From a virus, in the IMG/VR virus record IMGVR_UViG_3300008459_009572, positions 1 to 63,271 of that record: a DNA stretch of 63,271 nucleotides. The stretch is one strand, 5' to 3'. The notes below the pieces were generated by a model. The model made no database searches. It worked only from the letters and a program-made list of their open reading frames with translations, and was not told the origin of the DNA. Positions within the stretch are counted from its first letter, which is position 1. Each line of letters begins with the position of its first letter. The position numbers and the translations under genes were made by a program. Positions 53,046 through 61,111 of this stretch are shown here, in pieces.

Positions 53046-53270
53046 ATGATACGTACAGTCTTCGTAAAAGGAAAAGAATATCATGTTATAACAACATCCA
53101 TTGAAGCAAATGGTATTGTAGCTCCTGTACAAATTCATGTTAACGTTAGTGGTTTAGAGTATTCTGAGAAGTTATTAATTCAAAAACATGCTAATTTGTT
53201 GATGAATAAGGTATTTAAAATGCCTAAACCAAAACAACAACCAAAAAAAGCATGGTATAAATTTTGGTAG
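53046..53270 (+). CDS. Unknown small protein with aromatic-basic tail
   Basis: 74 residues, beta-rich, ending KPKQQPKKAWYKFW. The Trp/Phe/Lys tail is like that of the protein at 57663 and may bind membrane or a partner. A TATATTTA box at 53033 precedes it. Confidence 0.5.
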   Translation: MIRTVFVKGKEYHVITTSIEANGIVAPVQIHVNVSGLEYSEKLLIQKHANLLMNKVFKMPKPKQQPKKAWYKFW

Positions 53271-53293
53271 GCATAAAATAATAACTTAAATTT

Positions 53294-53560
53294 ATGACAG
53301 TTAAGGAATTAATTGAACAACTACAAGCGTTAGATCCTGAATCTAGAGTATTTGTTCGTGGATATGAAGCAGGTTATGATGATATTAATATGGTTAAACC
53401 AAATAAAATGGTTTTGAATGTTAATAATGTTTGGTATTATGGTAAACATGATACATTAGAAAGAGAACATAAACGAGATAAGATATTAAATAAAGATACA
53501 ACCCGAGAATCAATTGACGGGGTAATAATAGGTTATGATGAAGACACTAATATTAGGTGA
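53294..53560 (+). CDS. Unknown small protein
   Basis: 88 residues. The N-terminus TVKELIEQLQALDPESRVFVRG is a frequent start of small phage and bacterial proteins of unknown function. It overlaps the metallophosphoesterase gene by 26 bases. Confidence 0.55.
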   Translation: MTVKELIEQLQALDPESRVFVRGYEAGYDDINMVKPNKMVLNVNNVWYYGKHDTLEREHKRDKILNKDTTRESIDGVIIGYDEDTNIR

Positions 53561-54275
53561 TACACACGGTCGCTCTAACTGGAAATTAGCAATATATCAA
53601 GAACAACCTGACAGAATTATTTTTATAGGTGATTACTTTGACTCATTTGAAATATCAGGTATAGAACAAATTGATAATTTCAAACAAATTATTCAGTATA
53701 AAAACGATAACCCACAAGTTGAAGTTGTATTATTAATTGGTAATCATGATCATCATTATTTTCCTGAAGTTGGTTATACTGGAACTAGTGGTTATCAAGC
53801 AGGAGTTGGTCATTCAATTACTCAAGTCATAGATGAAAATAGGCATCATCTACAAATGGCTTATGGTTTTGGTGAATATCTATTTACTCATGCTGGTGTA
53901 AGTCCCGTTTGGATGGATAAAGTATTTGGGCCTGATGGTTGGAGTAAAGACACTGTTGTAGTTGATTTAAATGAATTGTTTAGATATAAACCTAAAATAT
54001 TTGAGTTTACTGGATTAGAACCAACAGGAGATAATGCAATTCAAACTCCTATATGGATTAGACCTAGATCATTAATGTATGCTAACAAGAAACATGAGAA
54101 AGGATTAAAAAATGATTATATCCAAATTGTAGGCCATACTGTAATGAAAAAACTTAATCTAGAAGGATCAGATAAAAACACAGGTGGCAGATACTATTTT
54201 ATTGACACAATGGAAACATCAGGAGAATATTTGGTTATTCAAAATAATAATCTTACCGTTAACTCAGTAAAATAA
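53535..54275 (+). CDS. Calcineurin-like metallophosphoesterase
   Basis: 246 residues with a full set of metal motifs: GDTHGRSN, GDYFDSFE, GNHDHHYF, THAGVSP and a late VGHT. Such enzymes act as protein phosphatases, nucleotide hydrolases or nucleases. The order resembles phage Ser/Thr phosphatases. An ATG at 53538 would shorten it by one residue. Confidence 0.87.
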   Translation: MMKTLILGDTHGRSNWKLAIYQEQPDRIIFIGDYFDSFEISGIEQIDNFKQIIQYKNDNPQVEVVLLIGNHDHHYFPEVGYTGTSGYQAGVGHSITQVIDENRHHLQMAYGFGEYLFTHAGVSPVWMDKVFGPDGWSKDTVVVDLNELFRYKPKIFEFTGLEPTGDNAIQTPIWIRPRSLMYANKKHEKGLKNDYIQIVGHTVMKKLNLEGSDKNTGGRYYFIDTMETSGEYLVIQNNNLTVNSVK

Positions 54276-54280
54276 AAGTT

Positions 54281-54514
54281 ATGAAAGCAACATTAAAATT
54301 TAACTTACCCGATGATGATCAGGAATTTGTATTAGCAACTAATGCATCTAATTTTTGGAGTGTTCTTTGGGAATTAGATCAAGATTTAAGAGCAAAAACC
54401 AAATATGCTTCCGATGATCTTCCTCAAGACAAATATGATGCATACCAAGAAGTTAGAGATAAACTTTATGAACTAATGTCGGAAAGTAATATTAGTTTTG
54501 ATATGGTCAGATAA
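54281..54514 (+). CDS. Unknown small acidic protein
   Basis: 77 residues. A short beta N-terminus (KATLKFNLPDDDQEF), then helix with NFWSVLWELDQDLRAKTKY and EVRDKLYELMSE. This is a recurrent phage protein type, but no function is known. Confidence 0.6.
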   Translation: MKATLKFNLPDDDQEFVLATNASNFWSVLWELDQDLRAKTKYASDDLPQDKYDAYQEVRDKLYELMSESNISFDMVR

Positions 54515-54521
54515 ATGGTTG

Positions 54522-54731
54522 ATGAAGAAAAAAAGAGCACAACAAACTAAACGTGAGTGGTTTATTGTTATGAACTCACAATTAGAATACTTTAGTGGAA
54601 TGATGTACGGTGGTGAACTAGTATGGTGTAATGACTATAACGAAGCTAAACCATTAGATGATGAACGTAAATTTAAAATGTTACAATCTCTTTGCTATGG
54701 CGAAGAATTAGTCTTAGATTATATTTCATGA
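54522..54731 (+). CDS. Unknown small protein
   Basis: 69 residues, basic N-terminus (KKKRAQQTKREWFIVM) and aromatic middle. The ATG at 54522 is preferred over TTG at 54498. It overlaps the next gene by ATGA. Confidence 0.5.
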   Translation: MKKKRAQQTKREWFIVMNSQLEYFSGMMYGGELVWCNDYNEAKPLDDERKFKMLQSLCYGEELVLDYIS

Positions 54732-54934
54732 GAACAGAAGAAGAACGTTTAGCGCATTATAGAGAATTATTTCTTGAAAAAGTAAAAAAATGGAAATGGG
54801 ATGACTATGAGGAGTGTGTCTACAAAAAACGTGGTCGTAAAGCAAAACAAACTGAACGTATTGAATCTAAACCACGTACAGCAGGTGAACGTAAAGTAGC
54901 ACTTAAACAATCTAAATATAATTGGATAAAATAA
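54728..54934 (+). CDS. Unknown basic protein, C-terminus altered by an insertion
   Basis: 68 residues, basic (KKRGRKAKQTERIESK). The last codons, QSKYNWIK, lie in direct-repeat copy 1. In copy 2 the same frame reads QSKYNWL and then TGA, which overlaps the start at 55530. The original gene therefore probably ended NWL before the methyltransferase gene was inserted. Confidence 0.6.
   Translation: MRTEEERLAHYRELFLEKVKKWKWDDYEECVYKKRGRKAKQTERIESKPRTAGERKVALKQSKYNWIK
54900..54925. repeat. 26-bp direct repeat, copy 1
   Basis: Identical to 55502-55527. It lies in the last codons of the gene at 54728 and marks the left side of the inserted FkbM-like gene. Confidence 0.92.
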
Positions 54935-54939
54935 ATAGT

Positions 54940-55500
54940 ATGGAAAATTTAATCAGAATAATAGAAGGGTGGGATTACTCAACTGTTGATAATAGATGTT
55001 TTGAAAACGAAGGGTGTATTGTTGATTTAGGATGTAGAGGTTGGGATTGGTCAAAAATATTTATTGGTAAAAAAAGAGTTATTGGGGTTGATCCTTTTGA
55101 AAAACAAATTCCTAATACTGAATTTTTTAAAGGTATTATAGATACATATGATGGACAAACTAAATTGTTAGATGTAGGTTTTGGTACTAATAGTAAATTT
55201 AATTCTTCTGGGGAAATTGTAGAAGTAAAGACATGGAATACTTTTATTAAGGAATATAATATAGATAAAATAGCAGTATTAAAGCTTAATATTGAAGGAA
55301 CTGAATACGATATAATTGATAATTTTAATGACAATGATTTTAATAATATAGATCAAATTGCAGTAAGTTTTCATGAAAATATAGTACCTGAGCTAAAAGG
55401 GAGAACAGAAAAAACTTTAAAACTTTTAGAATCAAAAAACTATAAAATAATAAAAATTAATGAAGCATGGAATTGGTATCTAGCGATAAAAAATAAATAA
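54940..55500 (+). CDS. FkbM-like SAM methyltransferase, recently inserted
   Basis: 186 residues. GCIVDLGCRGWDWSKIFIG is a SAM-binding start, followed by RVIGVDPFEKQ and later IAVLKLNIEGTEYDIIDNF, the pattern of FkbM methyltransferases. FkbM enzymes often methylate sugars or glycolipids. The gene is bracketed by perfect 26-bp direct repeats, and its Ile/Lys/Asn-rich composition differs from the basic small genes around it. The ATG at 54940 is preferred over TTG at 54922. Confidence 0.75.
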   Translation: MENLIRIIEGWDYSTVDNRCFENEGCIVDLGCRGWDWSKIFIGKKRVIGVDPFEKQIPNTEFFKGIIDTYDGQTKLLDVGFGTNSKFNSSGEIVEVKTWNTFIKEYNIDKIAVLKLNIEGTEYDIIDNFNDNDFNNIDQIAVSFHENIVPELKGRTEKTLKLLESKNYKIIKINEAWNWYLAIKNK

Positions 55501-55501
55501 A

Positions 55502-55527
55502 CACTTAAACAATCTAAATATAATTGG
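55502..55527. repeat. 26-bp direct repeat, copy 2
   Basis: Identical to 54900-54925. It lies just 2 bases before the ATG of the gene at 55530 and marks the right side of the insertion. Confidence 0.92.
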
Positions 55528-55529
55528 TT

Positions 55530-55733
55530 ATGATAAACAACAAGTACGAAGCATTAGGTAGTAATTTATTTGGTTTTGAATTATTTGAAGAAGTATTTAA
55601 AGTAATTAACGAACGTGGTTACTCAAATGAGGATAATATGTTTAAAGCAGGTGTAGCAAGTGCTGAGGCTGCTGTTAGACGTTTGAGGGAAGAATATTAT
55701 GAAGCCATATCTAAGATGGCGAATGATGAGTAG
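55530..55733 (+). CDS. Unknown small protein
   Basis: 67 residues, helical (ASAEAAVRRLREEYYEAISKM). It now lacks the translational overlap it probably had with the gene at 54728. No family recognised. Confidence 0.55.
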   Translation: MINNKYEALGSNLFGFELFEEVFKVINERGYSNEDNMFKAGVASAEAAVRRLREEYYEAISKMANDE

Positions 55734-55747
55734 TGATATTTATAGGT

Positions 55748-56374
55748 ATGAAATACCTATTATTCCTTCTTATGTTCATTACTGTTACGACTTATAGTCA
55801 AGATACAGTTACATTACATCATAAAGCATATTCAACTACATTTAGTAAGTCTAAACATTATCCTGTAAAGGTAGAATGGTGGGTTACTAAAGCATCACTA
55901 AATTGTCCTGTTAAAGTAAAACGTGGAGATAAATTCATCCCTGATCCTAAATTAGCAACTGAAACAGATTTACAGGCAGCCTATACAGGACAAGGATTTG
56001 ATCGTGGTCATAATTTCCCAGCAGCAGATGCTGCTTGTGATCAAGTAGCAAACGACGAATCATTTTACTTCAGTAATATGACAGCTCAATACCCAGCATT
56101 AAATAGGGGTGATTGGAAGGTATTAGAAATAATGATACGTGATGAAGCACTTAAATATGATTCAATTCACGTTTGGTGTGGTTCAGTTGGTGAAATTAAA
56201 AAAATAGGTAAAGTATCTATTCCTTCCCAATGTTGGAAGGTAACTTACAATAAACATAAAAATGAATGGGATGCTTTTCTATTTGACAATAATACAAGCA
56301 AAGCAGATGGACTTAAAAACAATCAAGTTGATGTAAAGTTGATTGAGCAAATTACAGGTTTTAAATTTAAATAA
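55748..56374 (+). CDS. Secreted DNA/RNA non-specific endonuclease
   Basis: 208 residues with a signal peptide (KYLLFLLMFITVTTYS, then Gln). The catalytic motif of NucA-type nucleases is present: FDRGHNFPAADAACD, with the metal-binding Asn in FSNMTAQYPALNRGDWKVLE. The mature enzyme should act in the periplasm or outside, where it could degrade incoming DNA or free DNA. The ATG at 55748 gives a clean signal peptide; an ATATTTATAGG box precedes it. Confidence 0.87.
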   Translation: MKYLLFLLMFITVTTYSQDTVTLHHKAYSTTFSKSKHYPVKVEWWVTKASLNCPVKVKRGDKFIPDPKLATETDLQAAYTGQGFDRGHNFPAADAACDQVANDESFYFSNMTAQYPALNRGDWKVLEIMIRDEALKYDSIHVWCGSVGEIKKIGKVSIPSQCWKVTYNKHKNEWDAFLFDNNTSKADGLKNNQVDVKLIEQITGFKFK

Positions 56375-56385
56375 ATAAATAACAA

Positions 56386-56580
56386 ATGCCAATTATCACA
56401 AAAGATCAATCCCAAGACAAAGCGAGTAGAAAATTAGATAAAGCATTACACAAGAAAACAAAACGAAAACCATTACACGAAGAAACTTGGAGTGAATTAA
56501 ATCAAAGAGGAGCAAGTTTGGCTGATCAATTTGAATGGATTAAATTGAAGAAACAACAAAAAGATAGATATGGCAACTAA
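56386..56580 (+). CDS. Unknown small basic protein
   Basis: 64 residues, rich in Lys, Arg and Gln. TWSELNQRGASLADQFEWIKLKKQ is likely helical. It overlaps the next gene by 11 bases. Confidence 0.5.
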   Translation: MPIITKDQSQDKASRKLDKALHKKTKRKPLHEETWSELNQRGASLADQFEWIKLKKQQKDRYGN

Positions 56581-56764
56581 TGCTGAGATGTATCAAAAAT
56601 GTATGGAAATTGAAGCTATGATTACCACAATGGTAATATGTGGTATTACAGATAATCGCAAATTAGTAGAAGCAGTAAATGCCAAATATCCCCCAGCAAC
56701 AGAATGGGAACAAGAGATATATAGTGAAGCTATTATCTATGCTAAACACGCAGTCCTAAATTAG
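56570..56764 (+). CDS. Unknown small helical protein
   Basis: 64 residues, helical, starting MATNAEMYQKCMEIEAM and ending with a helix containing EWEQEIYSEAIIYAKHAVL. Unknown. Confidence 0.5.
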   Translation: MATNAEMYQKCMEIEAMITTMVICGITDNRKLVEAVNAKYPPATEWEQEIYSEAIIYAKHAVLN

Positions 56765-56807
56765 GATGGGCAAAATAGTAAGTGTAAATTCAATCATTAA
56801 ATAATTA

Positions 56808-56822
56808 AAATCAAAGGTTATG
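56808..56822 (+). promoter_or_regulatory. Conserved leader before the DUF932 gene
   Basis: AAATCAAAGGTT directly before ATG. The same leader stands before the genes at 57993, 60400 and 62022. It contains AAAGG but too close to the ATG to be a normal Shine-Dalgarno site. Confidence 0.6.
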
Positions 56823-57605
56823 TCAAACGAATTAAACACAAACTCAATGATGACCAATGTAAGTTACACATTGGATCAAATCAAACAAATGGCTCCATCA
56901 GTATTTACAACTGATAAAGCACCTCACCTAACAGATAAATATATTCAAACTCCAACATCACGTGTTGTAGAGGATTTGATGAGTTTAGGTTGGGAAGTAA
57001 CTAAAGCACAAGAAGTTAAATCCCGTAAGTACAAAGGATTTCAAAAACACATGGTTGTGTTTCGTAACCCAAATATTACCATTAAGGGTAAAGATGGTGA
57101 TGATGCATTTCCACAAATCCTACTTACCAATTCACATGATGGTAAAGCAGCATTCAATTTTAGAGTAGGTATCTTTAGGTTAGTATGTAGTAATGGATTA
57201 GTAGTTGCAGATGCTGATTTTAATAATGTATCAATTAGGCATACTAATTATACGTTTGAATCACTACAAACCAAAATTCAGGAAATCATTGCCAAACTAC
57301 CTAATCTAGTTCAGAAGATTAATTTGTTTAAATCAACTGAATTAACTGAAACTCAAATGCAAGATTTCGCTACTAAAGCAATGCAATTGAGAACTAAACA
57401 GAGAGTAAACATTATGGATGTACTTACTGCTGATCGTCCTCAAGATGCAGGTAACGATTTGTGGGTTGTGTTTAATAGAATACAAGAGAAATTAATTGGT
57501 GGTTCATATAGAGCTGGTACTCGTAAAGCACGCTCAGTTAAGAACTTCCAAAAAGATATAGAGTTGAATGAACAACTATTTGAACTCGCTGAGTCATACC
57601 TTTGA
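56820..57605 (+). CDS. DUF932 family protein
   Basis: 261 residues. It matches the DUF932 plasmid/phage family: TPTSRVVEDLMSLGWEV, MVVFRNPNI, LLTNSHDGKAAFNFRVGIFRLVCSNGLVV, and a helical C-terminal half. Many phages and plasmids carry it as an early gene; its function is unknown. It has the conserved leader and a terminator. Confidence 0.82.
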   Translation: MSNELNTNSMMTNVSYTLDQIKQMAPSVFTTDKAPHLTDKYIQTPTSRVVEDLMSLGWEVTKAQEVKSRKYKGFQKHMVVFRNPNITIKGKDGDDAFPQILLTNSHDGKAAFNFRVGIFRLVCSNGLVVADADFNNVSIRHTNYTFESLQTKIQEIIAKLPNLVQKINLFKSTELTETQMQDFATKAMQLRTKQRVNIMDVLTADRPQDAGNDLWVVFNRIQEKLIGGSYRAGTRKARSVKNFQKDIELNEQLFELAESYL

Positions 57606-57617
57606 TTAAAGTAAAGT

Positions 57618-57642
57618 TGGGGGTGTCAAAGCCCCCATTTTA
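57618..57642 (+). terminator. Terminator after the DUF932 gene
   Basis: A 6-bp GC-rich stem (TGGGGG with CCCCCA) and 8-base loop, followed by TTTTA. Confidence 0.75.
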
Positions 57643-57662
57643 CATTCATTTAAATTAAAGAT

Positions 57663-57962
57663 ATGAAGAAAAAGCAACCACAACAAGAATTACTTATAGG
57701 TTACGGTACACATATAAATGTACAAACAGCTCAATTAGTAACATTACTTGATACTCTAACAGTAATGGATGGAAATACTCCTATAGAATTAAATATTAAG
57801 ATAGAAGCTGATTTTACTGACATCCCTGAAAAATATCATGAGATATTCTTTAATGTAATGTCATCCAGATATTATGGAAAAGTAGCATTTACAAATAATC
57901 CATTTTCAGAGTGCGTTCCTCCATCAAAGAAACGTTGGTGGCAATTTTGGAAGTCAAAGTAG
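57663..57962 (+). CDS. Unknown protein with aromatic-basic tail
   Basis: 99 residues. After a mixed N-terminal domain, the C-terminus is PPSKKRWWQFWKSK, similar to the tail of the protein at 53046. Such tails may attach to a membrane. Unknown. Confidence 0.52.
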   Translation: MKKKQPQQELLIGYGTHINVQTAQLVTLLDTLTVMDGNTPIELNIKIEADFTDIPEKYHEIFFNVMSSRYYGKVAFTNNPFSECVPPSKKRWWQFWKSK

Positions 57963-57980
57963 TAATCGTATCTTTATTTC

Positions 57981-57995
57981 AAATCAAAGGTTATG
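57981..57995 (+). promoter_or_regulatory. Conserved leader before the SWIM-finger gene
   Basis: AAATCAAAGGTT-ATG, identical to the leaders at 56808, 60388 and 62010. Confidence 0.6.
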
Positions 57996-58355
57996 TCAGT
58001 TATTATTGGTGGAGACAAATTAATTATTCACAGTTGGCGAGCGCCCGTATTATTCGATTCAATTCAGGAACCCGGTAAAAAATATGCTATTACATCTGAA
58101 GATGGATGGGTTGAGGTTCCAAATCATTTCACATATAAAAACCTTATATGGTTTAGAAAAGGAGATAGAAATGGTAAAAATGAAGCGTTTAAAATTCAAC
58201 CTGAATGGGAAGTAGATGGTTCTAAAGGTAAAAAATACATTGTAAAAGTAGATAATGATACTTGGAGTTGTAGTTGTCCCGCTTATGGATGGTCAGGTAA
58301 TTCTAGAACTTGCAAACACATTCAGCAAGTTAAAACTGAAAACGGATGGAATTAA
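57993..58355 (+). CDS. SWIM zinc-finger protein
   Basis: 120 residues. The C-terminal WSCSCPAYGWSGNSRTCKHIQQV has the C-x-C...C-x-H spacing of SWIM fingers, which bind DNA or protein partners. The rest is beta-rich. It overlaps the next gene by 10 bases. Confidence 0.75.
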   Translation: MSVIIGGDKLIIHSWRAPVLFDSIQEPGKKYAITSEDGWVEVPNHFTYKNLIWFRKGDRNGKNEAFKIQPEWEVDGSKGKKYIVKVDNDTWSCSCPAYGWSGNSRTCKHIQQVKTENGWN

Positions 58356-58795
58356 AAGAACGAATAGAAACTTATCAAAAACAGAATTATAATCCTTACT
58401 ATTGGTGGAGGCGTTTTAAAAGCAGAAGTATGCTTCATAAATACCAACCACTTGAAGCCAAAGTTAAAAATGGTGATTTTGAAGTAAGTGATTATCATTG
58501 GTGGATACTTTGGGAAAATAAATTAGAAGAAAAAGCATTAGCTGATATATCTGAACCTGATAAACAACATGAGACAAGGTGTTTATTTGGAGAACGTAGA
58601 CGTAGATTAACAGCTGACTTTGAAAAGGATGAAGCTAAAATATTAGAGGCAATGTATAAGGATTTCTGGGTTGAGTTTAGAATGAATCAAACAGAAGTAG
58701 AAGACGAAATGCTTCAGTTTGATGGTACGCTTTCAGAATTCTATTATTATATTTATAACAAAAAGAAAAACAATGGAAATCAAAGACATTCTTAG
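58346..58795 (+). CDS. Unknown protein rich in Trp and Tyr
   Basis: 149 residues. The N-terminus is basic/aromatic (YYWWRRFKSRSMLHKY) and the middle helical with EAKILEAMYKDFWVEFRMN. No family recognised. It overlaps the next gene by 23 bases. Confidence 0.52.
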   Translation: MELKERIETYQKQNYNPYYWWRRFKSRSMLHKYQPLEAKVKNGDFEVSDYHWWILWENKLEEKALADISEPDKQHETRCLFGERRRRLTADFEKDEAKILEAMYKDFWVEFRMNQTEVEDEMLQFDGTLSEFYYYIYNKKKNNGNQRHS

Positions 58796-58970
58796 TGAAT
58801 TAATTACAGTAGCAACCAATGTATTAAATGAAAAGGGTCAACCTGATAATTTTGATTTGGAAGATTTTATTTCAAATATGGAAAGTTACTATGAAGAATT
58901 AGATGATTTGGGTGAGTTTTATTTTGAATCTGATGAATATGATTTTGATGATGATGAAGATGATTATTAA
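58773..58970 (+). CDS. Small, very acidic protein
   Basis: 65 residues. The C-terminus is almost entirely Asp/Glu/Tyr/Phe (FESDEYDFDDDEDDY), which may mimic DNA. The ATG at 58773 is preferred over the upstream ATG at 58719, which lies deep in the previous gene. Its role, such as inhibition of a DNA-binding protein, is speculative. Confidence 0.6.
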   Translation: MEIKDILSELITVATNVLNEKGQPDNFDLEDFISNMESYYEELDDLGEFYFESDEYDFDDDEDDY

Positions 58971-59010
58971 TTGTCAAAGTTAAGGTATTATATTTATTTA
59001 AATAAAGGTT

Positions 59011-59274
59011 ATGAATAGAAATCACAAACGCGTATTAAGCGAAGATCAAATTGAAAGTATTTCAAAACAAGTAGCACTTGATTTGATGGAATATGCTCAA
59101 GAAACAGCAGATACATTAGTTGATCATTACCTTCGTGATGATGCTGAGGGGTTAATGGTATTAGTTAGTAGTTGGATTGAATCAGCAGAAGACACAATAA
59201 TTGATCAATTGAATCATGACTTAAACGAAGATTCATTTAATAATGATCAGTTCATTCCTCATTACGGATTTTAA
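59011..59274 (+). CDS. Unknown small acidic helical protein
   Basis: 87 residues, helical (EDQIESISKQVALDLMEYAQETADTLVDHYL) and acidic. A TATATTTA box at 58989 precedes it. Unknown. Confidence 0.52.
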   Translation: MNRNHKRVLSEDQIESISKQVALDLMEYAQETADTLVDHYLRDDAEGLMVLVSSWIESAEDTIIDQLNHDLNEDSFNNDQFIPHYGF

Positions 59275-59283
59275 AATTAAGTT

Positions 59284-59817
59284 ATGAGAACATTAGTAAT
59301 ACACCCACACGATAAGTCAACACATTTTTTAAGACCAATATATGAGAAGATACCTCATAAAACAGTTGTTACTGGTGGTTTGTCTATTGCTGAAGTGGAA
59401 AATCTAATATTAATGCATAATCGAATTATAATGTTAGGTCATGGTTCACCTTATGGTTTATTTGGTATTAATTTTAATCGCAGTCATGTTATAGATGAGA
59501 GTGTAGTAAATTTACTTAAATATAAAGAATGTATATTCATCTGGTGTCATGCTGATCAATTTGTAAAGAAACATAGCTTAAAAGGATTCCACAGTGGTAT
59601 GTTTATAAGTGAAGTAGGTGAAGCATTATTTTATGGTTTAAAGGATGATAAACAATTAATAAATGAATCCAATGACGCGTTTGCTGAGATATTAGGTGAA
59701 GCAGCTGATAAGCCACTAAACGAATTACATGAATATGTTACTTCAAATTACAGTTGGTACACAGAAACAAATGAAATAGCTAAATATAATTATGAAAGAT
59801 TAGCTTTGGCAGAGTAA
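59284..59817 (+). CDS. Unknown protein, possible caspase-like (clan CD) fold
   Basis: 177 residues. RIIMLGHGSPYGLFGINF contains a His-Gly after a strand, and ECIFIWCHADQF contains a Cys after a second strand. This arrangement recalls the His/Cys pair of clan CD cysteine peptidases such as caspases and CHAT. The fold and activity are uncertain; no known family is recognised with confidence. Confidence 0.5.
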   Translation: MRTLVIHPHDKSTHFLRPIYEKIPHKTVVTGGLSIAEVENLILMHNRIIMLGHGSPYGLFGINFNRSHVIDESVVNLLKYKECIFIWCHADQFVKKHSLKGFHSGMFISEVGEALFYGLKDDKQLINESNDAFAEILGEAADKPLNELHEYVTSNYSWYTETNEIAKYNYERLALAE

Positions 59818-59851
59818 TATTCATATATTTAGTTAAATAAAAATAAAAGTT

Positions 59852-60040
59852 ATGAGAATTAAAGTAGAAAGAGAAACAAAATGGCAGGACAACGAAATGA
59901 AAACATGCTACTACATTTGGGTAGATGGTAAATGTACTGCACTAACACACAGCTTTGATAAGGCTATGGGTATAGTAAAGCAAATCGAAACAAGTGAAGA
60001 AAAAATTGGTACAGAAATAGTTTATGAAAACGAAATCTAA
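59852..60040 (+). CDS. Unknown small protein
   Basis: 62 residues, beta-rich (CYYIWVDGKCTALTHSFDKAM). A TATATTTA box at 59824 lies upstream, with TTTG 15 bases before it. Unknown. Confidence 0.5.
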   Translation: MRIKVERETKWQDNEMKTCYYIWVDGKCTALTHSFDKAMGIVKQIETSEEKIGTEIVYENEI

Positions 60041-60051
60041 AATAAACAAAT

Positions 60052-60333
60052 ATGGCAAAAGCAAAATCAACTCCAGTAGTTAAAAAAGAAAAACCAATTA
60101 CACTTACTAAAGAACAATATAGTAAGTTGTGTGAAATTAAAGATTCTATAGATAATGTTACAGATTATCTTAAAGAGATAGCAGATGATACAGATAAGGA
60201 AGACACTATTAAAATTGGATTCCTAATAGGTAGAGCATATAATGTAGCTATAAATAGTTGGGATGATTTGAAAGATATAGTATGGAATATACAACCCGAC
60301 AATGACGATAATGAAGATGAATTTGAATTTTAA
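60052..60333 (+). CDS. Unknown small acidic protein
   Basis: 93 residues, helical and acidic, with an Asp/Glu C-terminus (DNDDNEDEFEF). A hairpin terminator follows. Unknown. Confidence 0.52.
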   Translation: MAKAKSTPVVKKEKPITLTKEQYSKLCEIKDSIDNVTDYLKEIADDTDKEDTIKIGFLIGRAYNVAINSWDDLKDIVWNIQPDNDDNEDEFEF

Positions 60334-60340
60334 ATTAGGA

Positions 60341-60363
60341 TGGGCAGGGTAACCTGCCTATCT
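60341..60363 (+). terminator. Terminator hairpin
   Basis: A 6-bp stem GGCAGG/CCTGCC with loop GTAA, extended by G-T and T-A pairs, followed by a T-rich stretch. Confidence 0.75.
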
Positions 60364-60387
60364 TTAATTCATTAATAATAAAAATAA

Positions 60388-60402
60388 AAATCAAAGGTTA
60401 TG
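60388..60402 (+). promoter_or_regulatory. Conserved leader
   Basis: AAATCAAAGGTT-ATG, identical to the leaders at 56808, 57981 and 62010. Confidence 0.6.
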
Positions 60403-60780
60403 ACAAAAACAACACTTACAGCAGCATTCAGCCAAATGGTACACACAGTAGACAAAGCATTTCCTTCATTATTCACTAAGGAAGATGTAATTGTAGTCCT
60501 TAAAGATCTTGAAGAGCAACTTGAAGCAGCAATGAATGGTAATGAAGAAGAAACCACAACTAAAATCAGCATTACTGAAGATCAGATTAAAGAAATAGCA
60601 GATAACGCAGCATCATCTGTTTCATCTGAAGGAGTAGATTTAGTTGATGATTATGATCTGACTATGAATTATAGAGAAGTAGAGTTAGATAGTATTACAT
60701 TAGATGAAAGTAAAATTTCTAGTGAAATAGAAAGAGCCATTGTTGATTGGTTTGAAAGTAATGGAATAGAAATTAACTAA
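60400..60780 (+). CDS. Unknown acidic protein
   Basis: 126 residues, acidic throughout, helical N-terminus (TAAFSQMVHTVDKAFPSLF) and an Asp/Glu-rich C-terminal half. It is framed by the conserved leader and a strong terminator, so it is probably a separate early transcription unit. Unknown. Confidence 0.55.
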   Translation: MTKTTLTAAFSQMVHTVDKAFPSLFTKEDVIVVLKDLEEQLEAAMNGNEEETTTKISITEDQIKEIADNAASSVSSEGVDLVDDYDLTMNYREVELDSITLDESKISSEIERAIVDWFESNGIEIN

Positions 60781-60790
60781 ATTAAATTAG

Positions 60791-60817
60791 GGTAGGCGAC
60801 GCAAGTCGCCTACCTTT
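60791..60817 (+). terminator. Strong terminator
   Basis: A perfect 10-bp stem (GGTAGGCGAC with GTCGCCTACC) capped by a GCAA tetraloop, followed by a short T-rich stretch. Confidence 0.88.
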
Positions 60818-60840
60818 ACTTTACAATTAACAAATTACAT

Positions 60841-61026
60841 ATGGATATTAGTAGAAACAATACAGAACAAATGTATGATATACTAACTGTATTCGGTAGT
60901 ACAGTAGTTAAGGAAGTATTAGATATGATTAGGTGTTGTGATATTATGGTTATACGTGATACATTAGTTGATATGAATATGAATGATCATGTTGAATGTA
61001 TCGATGCCTTATTAAATATCAAATAG
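60841..61026 (+). CDS. Unknown small protein
   Basis: 61 residues, helical, Met- and Asp-rich (MIRCCDIMVIRDTLVDMNM). Unknown. The 85 bases after it contain GTATAT boxes and no further gene. Confidence 0.5.
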   Translation: MDISRNNTEQMYDILTVFGSTVVKEVLDMIRCCDIMVIRDTLVDMNMNDHVECIDALLNIK

Positions 61027-61111
61027 CTTGTGGCTCACACACCACCCCACTTAATCCGTATATACGTTTAGTGGCAGAATTTAGGTCGTATATTCATCAA
61101 AATTAAAAAAT

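Noticed and set aside
54900-55527. An insertion sequence between the 26-bp direct repeats
   Set aside because: There is no transposase and no terminal inverted repeats; the only gene is a methyltransferase.
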